From: Alnus glutinosa
Lineage: Eukaryota; Streptophyta; Magnoliopsida; Fagales; Betulaceae
DNA length: 64,000 nucleotides
Assembly (NCBI RefSeq): GCF_958979055.1
Contig: NC_084891.1
Location: forward strand, 635,001-699,000
Reading direction: 5' to 3'
Shown here: in pieces, positions 35,601 through 47,600 of the stretch
How the letters are laid out: each line of letters opens with the position of its first letter
Numbering within the stretch: the first letter of the stretch is position 1
Made by a program: the position numbers and the translations under genes
Notes under the pieces: model-generated
Told to the model about the DNA's origin: nothing
What the model saw: only the letters and a program-made list of their open reading frames with translations
The model's database searches: none

Positions 35601-38600
35601 TCTCTATCACAGCATGCTTGCATTTGAATATTTGAATCTCCTCTTATCTCTCTCTATCACCGCATGCTGGATATTATATCTCTATCACAGCATGCGGTTA
35701 CATAGTAGTGTAGACCTAGTATAACTCTCATCTATTAGAGATAAGTCTTGTGTGTTAATACCCTCCCGCAAGTTCAAAGGGGGAGATCGGACGTTGAGCT
35801 TGAAACACAAAGTTTGAAAGTGAGTGGAGACAAGTGGTTTAGTGAGAACATCTACTAATTGCTTTGAGCTTGGAATGAAGAGAATTTCCAAAGATTTATC
35901 AGCCACGCGATTGCGAACAAAGTGGAAGTCGATTTCCACGTGTTTTGTACGTGCATGAAAACTGGATTGACGGACATGTACGTAGCCCCAATGTTATCAC
36001 ACCATAGTTTAGGTGTAGAGGATAGAGAGATACCGAGTTCACGAAGAAGTGCCTGGATCCAAAAGAGTTCAGCAGTGGTATTGGCAACTGACTTGTATTT
36101 TGCTTCCGTAGAGGAGCGTGAGACAGTTGGTTGCTTCCTAGAGTTCCATGAGATCAAGTTTGAGCCAAAGAAGACACAATAAGCTCCTGTGGAGCGTCTA
36201 TCATCTGGGCAGCCTGCCCAATCAGCATCTGAGTAGGCTTGTAGGTTGTTGGATTGTGTGTGATGAAGAAGAAGAACGTGAGAGACTGTATGCTTTAGGT
36301 ATCTAAGAATTCGTTTTACCGCTTGCCAGTGAAGTTTAGCTGGTCTATGCATGAACTGGCACACACGGTTAACAACGAAGCCCAAATCAGGACGTGTCAG
36401 GAATTGGTATTGTAGAAAGCCAACCGTGCTGCAATATAGAGAATGATCATCCATCGGATCACCTATGAATGCTGATAGAACCGAAGAGGATGCCATGGGA
36501 GAGGTGATTGGTTTAGCCTCCAACATGTTGGTTTCCTTCAAGAGGTCCAAAATATACTTGTGTTAGGAGAGAAGACCTGTTTTGACTTTGAGAACTTCAA
36601 CCCCAAGAAAATAATGAAGATCCCCTAAATCCTTAACAGCAAAGTCAACACTAAGAAGCTAAAGGAGTTCTGAAATGGCAATAGGTACATTGGCAGTTAT
36701 GATTATGTCATCAACATAAATGAGGAGATACATGGTGACAAATTTGTTGTTGTAGATGAACAGTGATGAATCTGCCTTAGAACCCGTGAAGCCAAGTTGA
36801 AGAAGTTTTTCACTTAGTCTAGAAAACCAGGTGCGGGGAGCCTGATTTAAACCATAAAAGGCCTTGTGGAGCTTGCATACATGATGTGGATAGCTTGTAT
36901 TGGTGAAGCTGAGTGGTTGAACCATGTAGACATCTTCTGAGAGGAAGCCATGGAGGAAGACATTCTGAATATCAATTTGTTTGAGGGACCAACCTGCAGA
37001 GTAAGCAATAGATAGGACAGTTCTTATGGTTGTAGGTTTAACCACCAGCCTATAAGTCTCACCATAGTCAAGTCCAGCTTATTGGTGAAAGCCTTTAGCA
37101 ACTAGCCTTGCCTTGTGTCATTCAACAAATCCATTCGCCTTTCTTTTAAGTTTGAATACCCATTTGCAGCCCACTAGAATATTGGCTGCCAATGGGGGAA
37201 CAAGAGACCAAGTTTGATTTTTAAGCAAGGCATTAAACTCCTCTTGCATTGTAGTACGCCATTCAAGGATTGTTACTGCATTTGAAAAGCATGTAGGTTC
37301 CATAAAGGCTAAGTGAGTTTCGGACAGTAGTGTTCGAGGTACAGGGTACATGATTGTGCCATCTGTGAGTTTTCTCTGCTGTACAATGTTATTCAGGGCC
37401 CTGGTTTGCATAGTGTGAATGCGCGCATGAGGTACTGCAGTGCTGGAATCCGAACTAGACACAAGTGGGTCTGCAGCATTGCTGGAATCTGAAGTAGACA
37501 CAGTTGGTTCTGCAGAAGAAGAGTGTAACAAAGGAGATGATGCTGCAGAGGGCTGTAGAGTGATAGGAGCAGGGGCTGGAATATGTAAAGGAGGAATCAA
37601 GGGAGCAGGGGAAGCAGCAGGGGGCTCGGTGGTTGATGAAGTAGTAGTAAAAGGAAATTGATTTTCATAAAATAACACATCTCTTGAGATGTACACGCAG
37701 CCAAATTCTATGTGAAAGCATTTGTAATCTTTGTGGTTTGGACTATAGCCAAGGAAGACACATTCTTTTGAACGAAGGGAAAATTTATGTGGATTATATG
37801 GACGAAGGTTAGGAAAACAGGCACACCCAAAAACCTTGAGAAAATTGTAATCAGGAATTTGTTTAAAGAGTTTTTGGAATGGGGACTGGTTTTTCAGCAA
37901 TGGAGTGGGTAACCTATTGATTAGGTAGCAAGATATGAGACATGCTTCATCCCAATAAGTTTTGGAATGATGACTATCGGCTAAAAGTGCTAATGTGGTG
38001 TTCATAAGATGACGATGATTTTTTTCAGCGCATCCTTATTGTTGATGCGTGTGAGGGAATGAAATGCGATGAATGATGCCAATAGATTGAAAGTAATATG
38101 GAGGTTGCGATATTCGCCACCCCAATTGATTTGAACACTTTCAATTTTGGAGTTAAGTAAGCGTTATACCATAGCTTGGAATTTGAGAAAAATAGGCATA
38201 ACATCAGATTTGCACTGAATGGGAAAAACCCATGTAAAGCGACTGAAAGCATCAATGAATGAAACATAATAATGATTACCATTGATTGAAAGAGTTGGGA
38301 AAGGACCCCATACATCAGAAAATATTAAATCTAAAGAATTACATATGCTGGAAGTGGAAACTGAAAATGGCAATAGATGTCCTTTGGCCTGAGAGCAGGT
38401 AGTGCAAGGAGTTGATGCCTTGTTGGGGAAGATTGGAAGCTTAAACTGAGATAGAACTCTATGGACTGTGCGCAGAACAAGATGACCTAAGCGTTTGTGC
38501 CAGTGAGCGGTTAAAGTTCTCTCACCTACAAGTGCTTGTTTGATGGAGAAAGGGCGGGATGAGGGATGGAGTTGATAGAGCCCATCTTTAATTTGGCCTT

Positions 38601-41600
38601 GATGGAGGGTGATCCCGGTTTGACAATCCTTAAATCACAAAGTGAGAGGAATGAAATTCAAAAAATATGAAATTGTCAAGAGCAAACTCACGAACTGAAA
38701 GGAGATTTTTGCAAATTAAAGGAACATGAAGGAGTTGCTTAAGAAGATATTGACAAGTAAGAGTTATAGAAGCAGAACCAATGTGAGTGATAGGCAAACC
38801 TATTCCATCTCCTACATGGATTTGATCATGGCCATGATAGTCCTCATTGGAGAGATTGAGATGTTGAATCTCACTAGTAACATGGTGAGTCGCCCCGGTG
38901 TCAAGGTACCGGCTGTCCTAAGTGGGCAGCATAGGAGAGGTGTAGTAGGCTTGTGGATGCTGCTGTGATTCGGATGGAAGGGCTGATTCCAGCCTTTGGT
39001 AGCATCAAGCAATGGTGTGGCCGATTATGCCACAAAACTGACATGTAGGCCGGGAGGACGAAGTAGCACCATTGTTGAAGTAGGAGCCATGGCCACGGTT
39101 GCTAGAAGAGGCGCCTCGACCACGGTAATAGGTAGGGGTGTACAAACGGAGCGGTTATAACCGTTTCAAAACCGTTAACCGCTTATAACCGCTAACTGCT
39201 AACCGCTATAACCACTAACCGCTTTTAAAAGCGGTTATAAATAACCGTTAACCGTCTAGGCGGAGGCGATTAGAGGTTATAGGGTTTTAAAAGCGGTTAT
39301 AAATAACCGCTAACCGCTTTTATATATATATATATATATATTAAAAAAAAAAAATTGGGACTGGGGAGGGGAGACTCGGGAGAGGGGCGTCATTTTGGGC
39401 TTGCTGAATGCCCAAAACGACGCCGTTTTTTAGACTATATAAATACATAATATTACATATTTTCATTTTTCAGTTTAGGCCTTAGGGTTTGTCAAACGGC
39501 GCCTTCTTTCTGGCCTCTGCCGAAGTTCTGCGAATCTGAAGCTCTGCGCCTCTGCCCTTTGCCCTTCTTCATTTCATTTTCCTCTCAACTCTCAAGCTCT
39601 CTTTAGTCTTTAGTCCAGACGGCGTGCAGCTGCAGCAGCTCTGCCCTTCTTCATTTCATTTTCCTCTCAAGCTCTCTTTAGTCCAGACGGCGTGCAGACT
39701 CCTCACCTCACCTGCAGCTTGCGCCGCTCGCCCTGTCACGGTGCCGCTCGCCCTGTCACGAACCTCTTCGATCATCTCGTCTCCGCCGCCGTTGCTACAT
39801 TGTAAGGTTCTTTCATTTCTTTCGTTTTTTTCTCAGTTTCTTTTGTTTCTTTCTCTGTTTTTTTCTCGGTTTCTTTTGTTTCTTTCTCTGATTGGGGGAT
39901 TGCTTTGAATATTAGGGTTTGATCGAGCTTTTGGAGAAGAAGGGAATTTTTGGTATGTAATATTATTGTCTTTGATATCAGCTTTTTGAATTATAATCAA
40001 AGAACAGCACTAACCCATTCCGCTGTCTTTTCTACTATCTTTTTCCATTGTATATTCCGTTTGGTTCCCGAGAAACTGTAGAAAGAAGAAGTAAGCATGT
40101 TAATCTTGTAGCCACCAGTTCTTCTTATCTGAACATTTTCTCATTTACTGTACGTTTGATTGAGATTTGTTATTTGTTTGTGCCTTTGTGTTTTGGATTT
40201 GTAATTTTGTATTTAGATTTGTTATTTTTGTACTAATGGACAAAAGGCCCAAAAAATATTAAATTTTTTTCTTTAAAAAAATAAAATCTGTACAAAAACC
40301 GGCCCAAAACCGGTGTAATCCTGGCCCAAAACTTGTGTGAACATAGCCCAAAACCGGTTAAAACCCGGCCAAAAACCGGTCAAAATCCGGCCCAAAACCG
40401 GAATTCAAAAGCGGTTTTAAAACCGCCGGTTATTGAGGCAATAACCGCCTCCACCTAGGCGGTTAGCGGTTGCGGTTGGTAAAATAAAATAACCGCTAGG
40501 CGGTTAGCGGTTTTAGCCAATAACCGCCGGTTATAACCGCTTGTACACCTCTAGTAATAGGTGCGGCCACCAGAAGAGGAGCCTCGGCCACAGTAGCCTC
40601 TACCTCTCTACATGGCAGCCCAGGTGGTGTAATTTGCAGCAGGTGAAGCAAATTCAAGAACCGGAAGTTGCTGCTCAATACGCATTGTGTGGGCAAGAAG
40701 GTGACCATACAGCTCATCAAATGAAAGTGGATCTACACGCATTGTGACAAATGTAACAAATGGATCAAATTCAGATCCAAGGCCTTTGAGGAGAAACGAG
40801 ACACTCTCAAAATCGTTGAGAGGTTGACCAACAACAGCAAGAGTATCACTCAATGTTTTAATGGTTTGGAAATACTCAGTGATAAGAGTTATTTCCCTTC
40901 TTGACAGTGGCTAAATGGAAGTAGATCTACATGACGCGAGCCCGGGCTTGAGAGGCAAACATGGAGACCAAAGTAGTCCACAAAGCAGTGGCTGTTACAC
41001 AGCCAACAGCATGGACAACGTATGGTTCAGTAAGCGTGGAGATGAGAATGCTGAGGATCATTTGATCCTTTTGACACCATGCAAGAAAGGCCAGATTGAC
41101 CATGGTGGCAGGGGCACCAGCATTGGTGCTGGTGTTTGGAATAATCTGGGCAGGAGTCAAAGATGAACCATCGAGGAAGCCGAAGGAATCTTGTAGGCAA
41201 GAATCTGCGTCCTACAAGCCATAAAATTTCCTTTGGAGAGCTTAATATTCAGGTTGTGGTTCATGTTAGGGACGGTAAATACAACAGATTGGAAGGTGTT
41301 TGGGTTGAGTGGGGAAGCCATAAAAGCTACCGAGGAAGAGATTGAATCGGATTCAGAGCCAGACATAGATCAAGACGATTAGTCTCGTGTTAATACCCTC
41401 AATGACCCTCCCTCCCTCCATCCTTGTCCTTTCCACCCCTCTTAACGCTGCAACTTTCTAGAAGAACTCAGTCACCAGAATGTTATGCCATCCTTGTTCC
41501 TAGTCACACCCATAACCGCCTACCAAACAACCTCCTAGTACCTAACTGCTATTATAACAAACCACAGGAAATGCTTAAGGAAGAACCAAAAGAAAGAAAA

Positions 41601-41612
41601 GTGGAGGTGTGC

Positions 41613-41644
<32 letters not shown>

Positions 41645-43685
41645 TCAAGGGTAGGTCTGAGTGTGCAAGCTACAATCTAAGCTGAAGTGTCTGTGTGTTT
41701 TGCACGTATTATTATTGTTATTGTTATTGTTATATACATTATATACATCACATTCACCAGCCTAGGCAAACACCTAATACTATGGCTGAGATTGATAACC
41801 AAGGAAATAAAGGAAAGATACCACATAAACAAAAAGAACCAAAAGGATATTTCGATTACGTATCAAAAAAAATAAAAAATAAAGCAAAAGGAGGAGAATC
41901 ATATCTTGCCTCAAGATCAAAAGCAAATGGTTTCTGCCCAAAGTTGACATGAATCCTGCCAAATTCAATAAAGACAAATCTGAAAATCAGGATGACCCAT
42001 GCCCACTATGATAAAAAGAAACTATAACATACAATTACTATCCGACAAGTAGTGGAACAATTTCTAAGTGCAAGAAGACTTCATGAGAGGCGATTTATCA
42101 TTTCTGACAATTGCATTAGAGAAAGGGATTGAACTTTTTCTACAGCTTCAACCAAGCACCCGTTTCTTTCTCTTAGGCCAGTAAAAAAGGGGGAAGAGAA
42201 GGGGGAAATCTTCCACTAAACATCTTGGACTCTTCGAAAGCCGATAAAGTAAAAAACAATAGCAATTTGCAAGAGAGGAGACATTAGCACAAATAATCAC
42301 AACTATTCTAGCAATCAATAGTTCAATTATCTTTACCAGTGCCCAACAATGAGCACCAACATTGGCACCCTTTAACACAACTTCTGAGACATGTTAAAGA
42401 TATGAAGCGGAGTGAAAAGAAATTCTATTTTATTTACAGGTTTAATAGTGAATATTCCAAAGTATACATTATTTACTATTGTATACACAGGAAAAATAAA
42501 TACTATCGTATGCACAGAAGGGACACTAAAATATACAAATTAACCTGTCTAAAATCTAATAGTGATTTTCACTGTCACGTCAGAGAGTAAGCACAAGTAC
42601 ATGTAGCATTTCTCTTGATGAAAACATCTAGACTATTGGTACACAATCTTCTTAATAAGAAGCACACAGCGCATCTATTTCTACACAAATTTTAAATTGC
42701 TGAGTTATTTGAAAAACTACCATGCCAGTAAATAAAGTGAACACAATTAGGGTTTTCTCTTTCTTGGAAGTAGGCTCATTCTTTATTGCTAAAGCTACAC
42801 AATCAATCTGGCATGTAGTGGAACAATCAGAGATACAAACAAGAGATTCATAAAAATAAATAATGCAGAAATAATGACACAATTGCAGTCTTGCAGACTA
42901 TCAAAAAAACAAATACAATATTGCAAGCAGTGTAACAAATAGATCTATAACACATGGTTACAAACAGGAGAAGTACAATAAAGTGATAGTTGCATGAAGA
43001 TTCAATTAATTAAGTCCACTATATTCTTTTTTCTTTTACCCTGTTTTTAGAAAGACCAAAACTGGATACTATTAAAGCTTACCAACAGTTATATTCAGTC
43101 TCTTGTTTAATTCTTTAAATGTGTGAGTTCATTCTATTTAAGCTCTAACATACCATGAATGGAAACCTCTAACCTAACCTACCAAAAATAATTCTTTCTA
43201 TATCTTATTAAAAAAGAGCAGGGGCTAGACTGTTTTATGATGTTGTCAGCAAAAATATTCTATAAAGCAGCAAACACGCAGCAAAACGATGCCACACTCA
43301 TGCAAAAGAAGTAAAAATATTTCATTTCCAAATGATAAAACATCACATAAATAATTAATCTCTACTAGCAGAGAAAAGTTCCAAACTATAGATCGATATC
43401 TGCACTATCTGAATCTCACAATAAACTGCACAAGCAAGTCAAATGATGACAGAAGCTGCATAAAATTTTTAAAGAAGAGGGACAACATACTCTTCATTTA
43501 GGCTGTGAACAGCAACGGTTGGAAATAAGGGGCCCTTCATGTCATTGTACACTGTTCCTACTACTGCCCCATTTTTACTGCCATCAATCAACAGAGCACA
43601 TGTAACAACCAGAATCCTTTAGTAATTGGGGACAACAACAGGAAGTGAATTAAAGCCAACATGAGCCAAAGTTGAATCAATGACA

Positions 43686-43721
<36 letters not shown>

Positions 43722-45641
43722 CCTTTTGATAAGAGAATCAATGATATAACCACATAAAACACTGTTGATTCAAACAGTAAATAAACTGAACATAGCAGAC
43801 AAATGTCTTACGTGAAAAAGAATTCATGTGAAGCATAGTTAATTCCAGCACCAACTATATCATTAGTTGTGTAGGTTGGGCCAAAAGGATCTCCCTTTCC
43901 TTGTCCACGATAAAGCATTCCATCATCCCCATGGTATCCACAACTGTTTGCCTCCCACCTATCACATAATAAATAAATATAATAAGACATGGCAATAACT
44001 AAAACTAACAAGGCATGCTAATTCAGCCAAAACAGATTTTGAAACTTGTACAATGGTACAATGTAAGGCTATCACCAAGGTTATTCTTTAAATTTCTTAT
44101 GTCCTGGGAAGCGCAAATGCAATGACCACTAGAGAATTCCTCAAATGGACAGATTTAAACATGTATCCCACTAGTCAATACAAGTTCACTGAAGAATGTT
44201 GTTTCTAAAGGAGCTGCCAAAGCTAATACAGTTAAACTGGTGGGTCCCACAAAAATTAGTTAGAGAGCACTACTTTTGGTGGTCTTATGAAGTAGATAAC
44301 ATGAGATATGGCTCGACTTATGAGGTTTTGGCCTCCACAAACTATAACAAATCTGAATTGGTGATCTATAGTGTGTTGAGTGATGAGTCTAGTCTATGTT
44401 TTTCTTTTTGATAATCCGGGGCTTCACCCCGACTAGATCTCCAAGACACTATGAAAAGCACCCCCTCTACACAGGTCGGTTAAAGGTCGGGTTTTTGCAC
44501 AAACGTGGTTCCAATAAATTGTTTGCACTCAAAGGGGGTCAAACCTTAGGCCTAATACTTCATAAGACACCAGAGTCAAGTGACTTACCACTCGGGCCAA
44601 CCCTTGGGGTTGAGTCCAGTCTATGTTATTCTTATTTTGGTTCAGTACGACTACTGTTACATATTAGTTTAAGTAGGAATATCTAATTTAGACATGTTAC
44701 TTCTACTTGTACAAACCATAAACCTAACTTTGTATTCTTGCTAGTCATTAAAAAAAAAAACTTCAAAATAATTGCAGCCAGATATTATGACACATTTTTA
44801 GACATTTCCATATAAACAAGACAACAGTTTTTGGTGCCCATCATATGATAGCTCATTCAACCCCACCCCCTCTTCAAAGTTTAACAAAGACCAGTGAGAC
44901 ACTTTCGTTAACATTGGCAACCTTCGTCAGATTTTGCCATAGAGATCATAATTAAAGCACGAGTATATTATGAATGCCCGAACCGAACCAGTCACGAACT
45001 ATAACTCAAAAGCCATAACCATTTAAACAATGATTCTCAACCTCAACCCAATGCTAAGCCATTTAATTTGCAAATCCCTTATTCTTCAGTCTAATTAAGT
45101 TAAAAAAGTTTAAGCGCAAGGTTACAATAACATCGAATAACATTTTGTAGGAAGTTTTTTCAAAAAATATTTTCTTTATCCCTTTCCTCCAATTGCTCGG
45201 CAACCAAACAGAAACCCTAACTCAAACGAAAAAGCAACAAAAGAAAAGCCGAAACCGGTTCTCTCACCCGGGCTGCCTGCGCATCTTGAAAGAGTCGGGG
45301 GTGAAGCCAATAGCGATCTGGCCCTTCGCCCCAGCGTCCTTGACGAAAATCTCGAAGTAGTAGACGAGGCGCTTAACCGGAGCCGGCTTGCTGGCCTGCA
45401 CCACGCCGACGTCGTGCCCGTGCAGGTTCACGCTCGTGTACTTTACAGAGAGCTTGTCCGGCGACACCACCAGGAACCCGCCCGAGCTGTTGATTGTGTT
45501 CAGATCGATCGGCGCCTCCTCCTCCTCCTCCACGCCTCTAGCTCCCCGCGCCGCGCCGAGCCGCGCCAGCTCCAGGAAGTATGCCCCCAGATCTTGCTTC
45601 TGATTCTTGCTACTGTTGCCGTTGCTGTTGCTGTTGGTCAT
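29601..45641 (-). CDS. RanBPM-like protein (SPRY-LisH-CTLH-CRA)
   Basis: Plant homologue of Ran-binding protein M, a scaffold subunit of the CTLH/GID-type E3 ubiquitin ligase complex. I traced ten minus-strand exons: 45641-45265, 43958-43812, 43577-43491, 41955-41910, 34970-34894, 34368-34206, 33333-33265, 30717-30658, 30257-30171 and 29882-29601. They sum to 1395 nt and join in frame to 464 residues, the usual plant length. After a Ser/Asn- and Glu-rich N-terminus comes a SPRY domain (about 50-205; NSCGYHGDDGMLYRGQGKG, HVNFGQKPFAFDLE), then LisH (about 242-275; GIVRSYLLHYGYEDTLNSF), CTLH (about 292-345) and CRA to the end (CLERRSLNGDQGEAF). All introns have AG acceptors and nine have GT... 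donors except intron 4, which reads GAG|GCAAGA, so it appears GC-AG. Intron 4 (6.9 kb) holds a Copia/hAT nest; introns 1 and 7 hold retroposons. Domain edges are approximate. Confidence 0.92.
30027..30075 (+). mobile_element. Possible tRNA-derived SINE remnant
   Basis: In intron 9 of the RanBPM-like gene, ccaagaggtagctcaatcgg looks like a SINE head with an A-box. No B-box or tail could be followed. Confidence 0.3.
32012..32246 (-). mobile_element. Short retroposon with 18-bp target duplication
   Basis: A 235-bp insertion in intron 7 of the RanBPM-like gene. Both sides carry the identical ttattgaaaagaaaacat (31994-32011 and 32247-32264). The plus-strand left edge is a T run followed by gataagta, i.e. 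a minus-strand 3' end in poly-A. The body is C- and A-rich (caagcccaaagcccaagc). It is probably a 5'-truncated LINE or a SINE; no ORF. Confidence 0.8.
35541..35698. repeat. 80-bp tandem duplication in the Copia 3' end
   Basis: Two adjacent units, each starting catttgaatatttgaatctc and containing atattatatctctatcacag. Confidence 0.85.
39133..40553. mobile_element. 1.42-kb hAT-like element inside the Copia gag
   Basis: Terminal inverted repeats are taggggtgtacaaacgg (left) and, reversed from the right, tagaggtgtacaagcgg, both running into ggttataaccg. A perfect 8-bp target duplication, gtaatagg, flanks it (39125-39132 and 40554-40561). Removing the element would make the gag sequence continuous. 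Both subterminal zones carry dense arrays of aaccgc / gcggtt and aaccggt motifs. The middle (39,400-40,240) has a TATA-like run (ctatataaata near 39435), then CT-rich tracts. It resembles the 5' end of a larger element. No transposase domain is seen. Confidence 0.88.
43692..43721. repeat. Poly-T run in intron 2
   Basis: About 30 T in a row between exons 2 and 3 of the RanBPM-like gene (A-run on the coding strand), possibly a retroposon tail (followed by ttttgataag). Confidence 0.6.
44401..44610 (-). mobile_element. tRNA-derived SINE with 17-bp target duplication
   Basis: A 210-bp retroposon in intron 1 of the RanBPM-like gene. Read on the minus strand it starts accccaagggttggcccgag (A-box region), has an AGGTTTGACCCCC B-box-like motif, and ends gccccggattatcaaaaag. 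It is flanked by tgagtctagtctatgtt (44384-44400) and tgagtccagtctatgtt (44611-44627), which differ at one base. Confidence 0.8.
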
Positions 45642-45910
45642 TTTCTGAATCGAAGAAACGAAACCCTAGAATCTTCAAGAATTATTCATTGGGGAAATTG
45701 AAGGATTTACGAAAGCGTGAGAAATGAAATTTTCTGTTTTTGCTTTGCTTGTTGAACAGATGAAGAATTTTTGTTTTACAAATCCTACACAAATTTGTTC
45801 GGATTTGGTATTATTGTTACTGTTCATCACGAGGGGTCTTAGAGACTGTAGTGTGCTGTGATTGGGCCACGTCAGGTGGTTGATGATGACGTGGCAATAT
45901 CAGGATGCTA
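45642..45910 (-). promoter_or_regulatory. Promoter and 5' leader of the RanBPM-like gene
   Basis: A telo-box-like aaaccctag lies just upstream of the start codon (45661-45669). Two ACGT-core elements occur farther upstream: ccacgtcagg near 45869 and atgacgtggc near 45888. No strong TATA box is seen, which would suit broad low-level expression. Confidence 0.4.
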
Positions 45911-47243
45911 TTACTAGTCTCTAAAGTTTATTATGGACTACAAAATGCACTCCAAAAAGTTCGATTTTACTTAAATTTTTTATTTTTAAGTGCATTTTTT
46001 AGAATCTCATGTTCTAAGAACATGAGATATTTGGAGAAAAAAACTGTTTGTATGTTTTATTAATTCATTATATTTCTCATTTTTAAATCAACTTATGAGC
46101 TTGATTATAAATAGCTTGAAATTTGCATTGTTACATGTGTGGGTGAGAGATTTTTCATATATTTTTTAAATATTATTTTTCAAATATCAAATTCTACTCT
46201 AATTTTATTTAATTTTTTTTGAATTTTGTCTCAAATTTTCTAAACCATCCAAACATTATTTCAAAAAATAAATTCTCTTGGTATTCGCAATTTTTCAAAA
46301 AATCGTACACCCAAACAAGTCATACCTTTAAAGCTTAACATTTTTTTTTTTGTCAAATCCAATTAAAGAAGGATGGAAATTCTTTAAAAATTTTAGAAAA
46401 TTCCATAAGAAATGAGAAAAAAGGTACATATTCAAAAATATTGAGCAGGGGAGCCCATATGATATTCCAATTGTTTAGAAATATGTTCGGACACTCGGAG
46501 ACAAACACACTTTCTCTTATTTCTGCTAAAATTATCTAAATTTTAGGCAAAAAAAAAAACAAAAATTAAGAGATCTAAATCCAATTAGTGAATGGTTCCT
46601 TGGGCTTCAAGTTGCATTGAGCTTTATATTTGGGAGTGGAGGAATGTCAAATCCAAATTATCCAATGTTAGGATCTTCAAAGTGGGTTGGATTGACATTC
46701 TAAAAACAAGTTGTATGAATTTCTGAAAAAATATATTAACTATTTCTTAAATTTCTGAAAAAAATATATTAACTTTTTTTTAAAAAAAAAAAAATCAAAA
46801 TTATGTCAACTAAATCTCTCAATTTATTAAATTAAAATGATTAAGTTGGAATTAAGTTGGGTTAGAGTATATGTTTAGGCTAATTTAGCCTTCATTTTCT
46901 TCCTACTAATAATCATTCCTCACATAGTTACATGCTGTCATAGCCAATGAGGAACTTCACCTTCTCACTTGTCTTCATCTCTAGAGAAAGATTAGCATCT
47001 AATGCATGTAGCAGTAGTTGCAAAACCCACATTCTGGTTTATTTATTTAATAAAATCATACAATTTTTCCAAGTTAGAGTGTGAAAAAATATTAAAAGGA
47101 GGTGGGGGATTTCTCTAAATTTTTTAAATTTGAAGCAAATAATGGTTTTAAGCTCAAATTTTGGCGGCGTGCATATTAGACTTTAAAGGTAATTTCTTTG
47201 GAATTGTAAAGTATTTCTTCAGCTACGCTGTCATTGTGTGTAG
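45911..47243. other. Intergenic DNA
   Basis: AT-rich stretch between the RanBPM-like promoter and the membrane-protein gene. It includes a perfect 12+1+12 palindrome (46004-46028, atctcatgttct and its inverse around one A). No gene is seen. Confidence 0.5.
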
Positions 47244-47364
47244 GGAAAATGCTTGATGGGGGATACTCATCCGTCCCCCATCACCCATTTATAATAAAAA
47301 AATAATTTTTTATTAAAAAAAGGCTCACAGGAGACTGATGAGTGTCCCCTGTGTAGCAAGCCTC
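47244..47364. mobile_element. 121-bp MITE with perfect 9-bp target duplication
   Basis: Ends ggaaaatgcttgatggggga and, reversed from the right, gaggcttgctacacagggga; both lead into actcatc. Flanked by identical tgtgtgtag (47235-47243 and 47365-47373). A 9-bp duplication points to a Mutator-like family. It lies about 240 bp beyond the stop of the membrane-protein gene. Confidence 0.75.
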
Positions 47365-47600
47365 TGTGTGTAGACCAACATATTTCAAGGTACTGTTCGG
47401 CTATAGGTGATCCAGGATACCTCGTAAAACAAAAGAAAAAAATTGGAACAAAATTTTTATTTCAGAGCGGTTACTAGTATTTATGGGATCATCATCTATG
47501 AACCAAAACTATTTATTTTTCCCCTTTACAAACTCTGCACTGACGTCAAAATCCTAATTAATTAAGCTGCCTCTGTTTTTGAACTGCAGGCTTGTCAACT

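Larger units (their letters stand above)
35483..41400 (-). mobile_element. Dead Ty1/Copia retrotransposon in RanBPM intron 4
   Basis: Minus-strand order fits Ty1/Copia: gag pieces (41366-40608, ending in a Gly/Arg-rich knuckle region interrupted by the hAT-like element), integrase (about 38373-37118, with a LDLIFSDVWGPF motif and the FGCACFPNLRPYNPHKF block), reverse transcriptase (about 37118-36659, KLHKAFYGLNQAPRTWF and YVDDI) and RNase H (36550-35685, YSDADWAGCPDDRRSTGAY). Frames are broken by several shifts and stops, so it is inactive. A purine tract (gcgggagggt on the minus strand, about 35760) leads into a 3' end that holds an 80-bp tandem repeat and closes with AATAAAC and an A run (35479-35491). 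I see no matching 5' LTR and no tRNA-Met primer site upstream of gag. Confidence 0.88.

Noticed and set aside
39624..39908. 94-codon frame inside the hAT-like element, Ser/Leu/Pro rich
   Set aside because: Low-complexity CT-rich leader DNA; no transposase or host-gene similarity that I can recognise.
45388..45701. Plus-strand frames opposite RanBPM exon 1
   Set aside because: Antisense shadows created by the GC-rich first exon.
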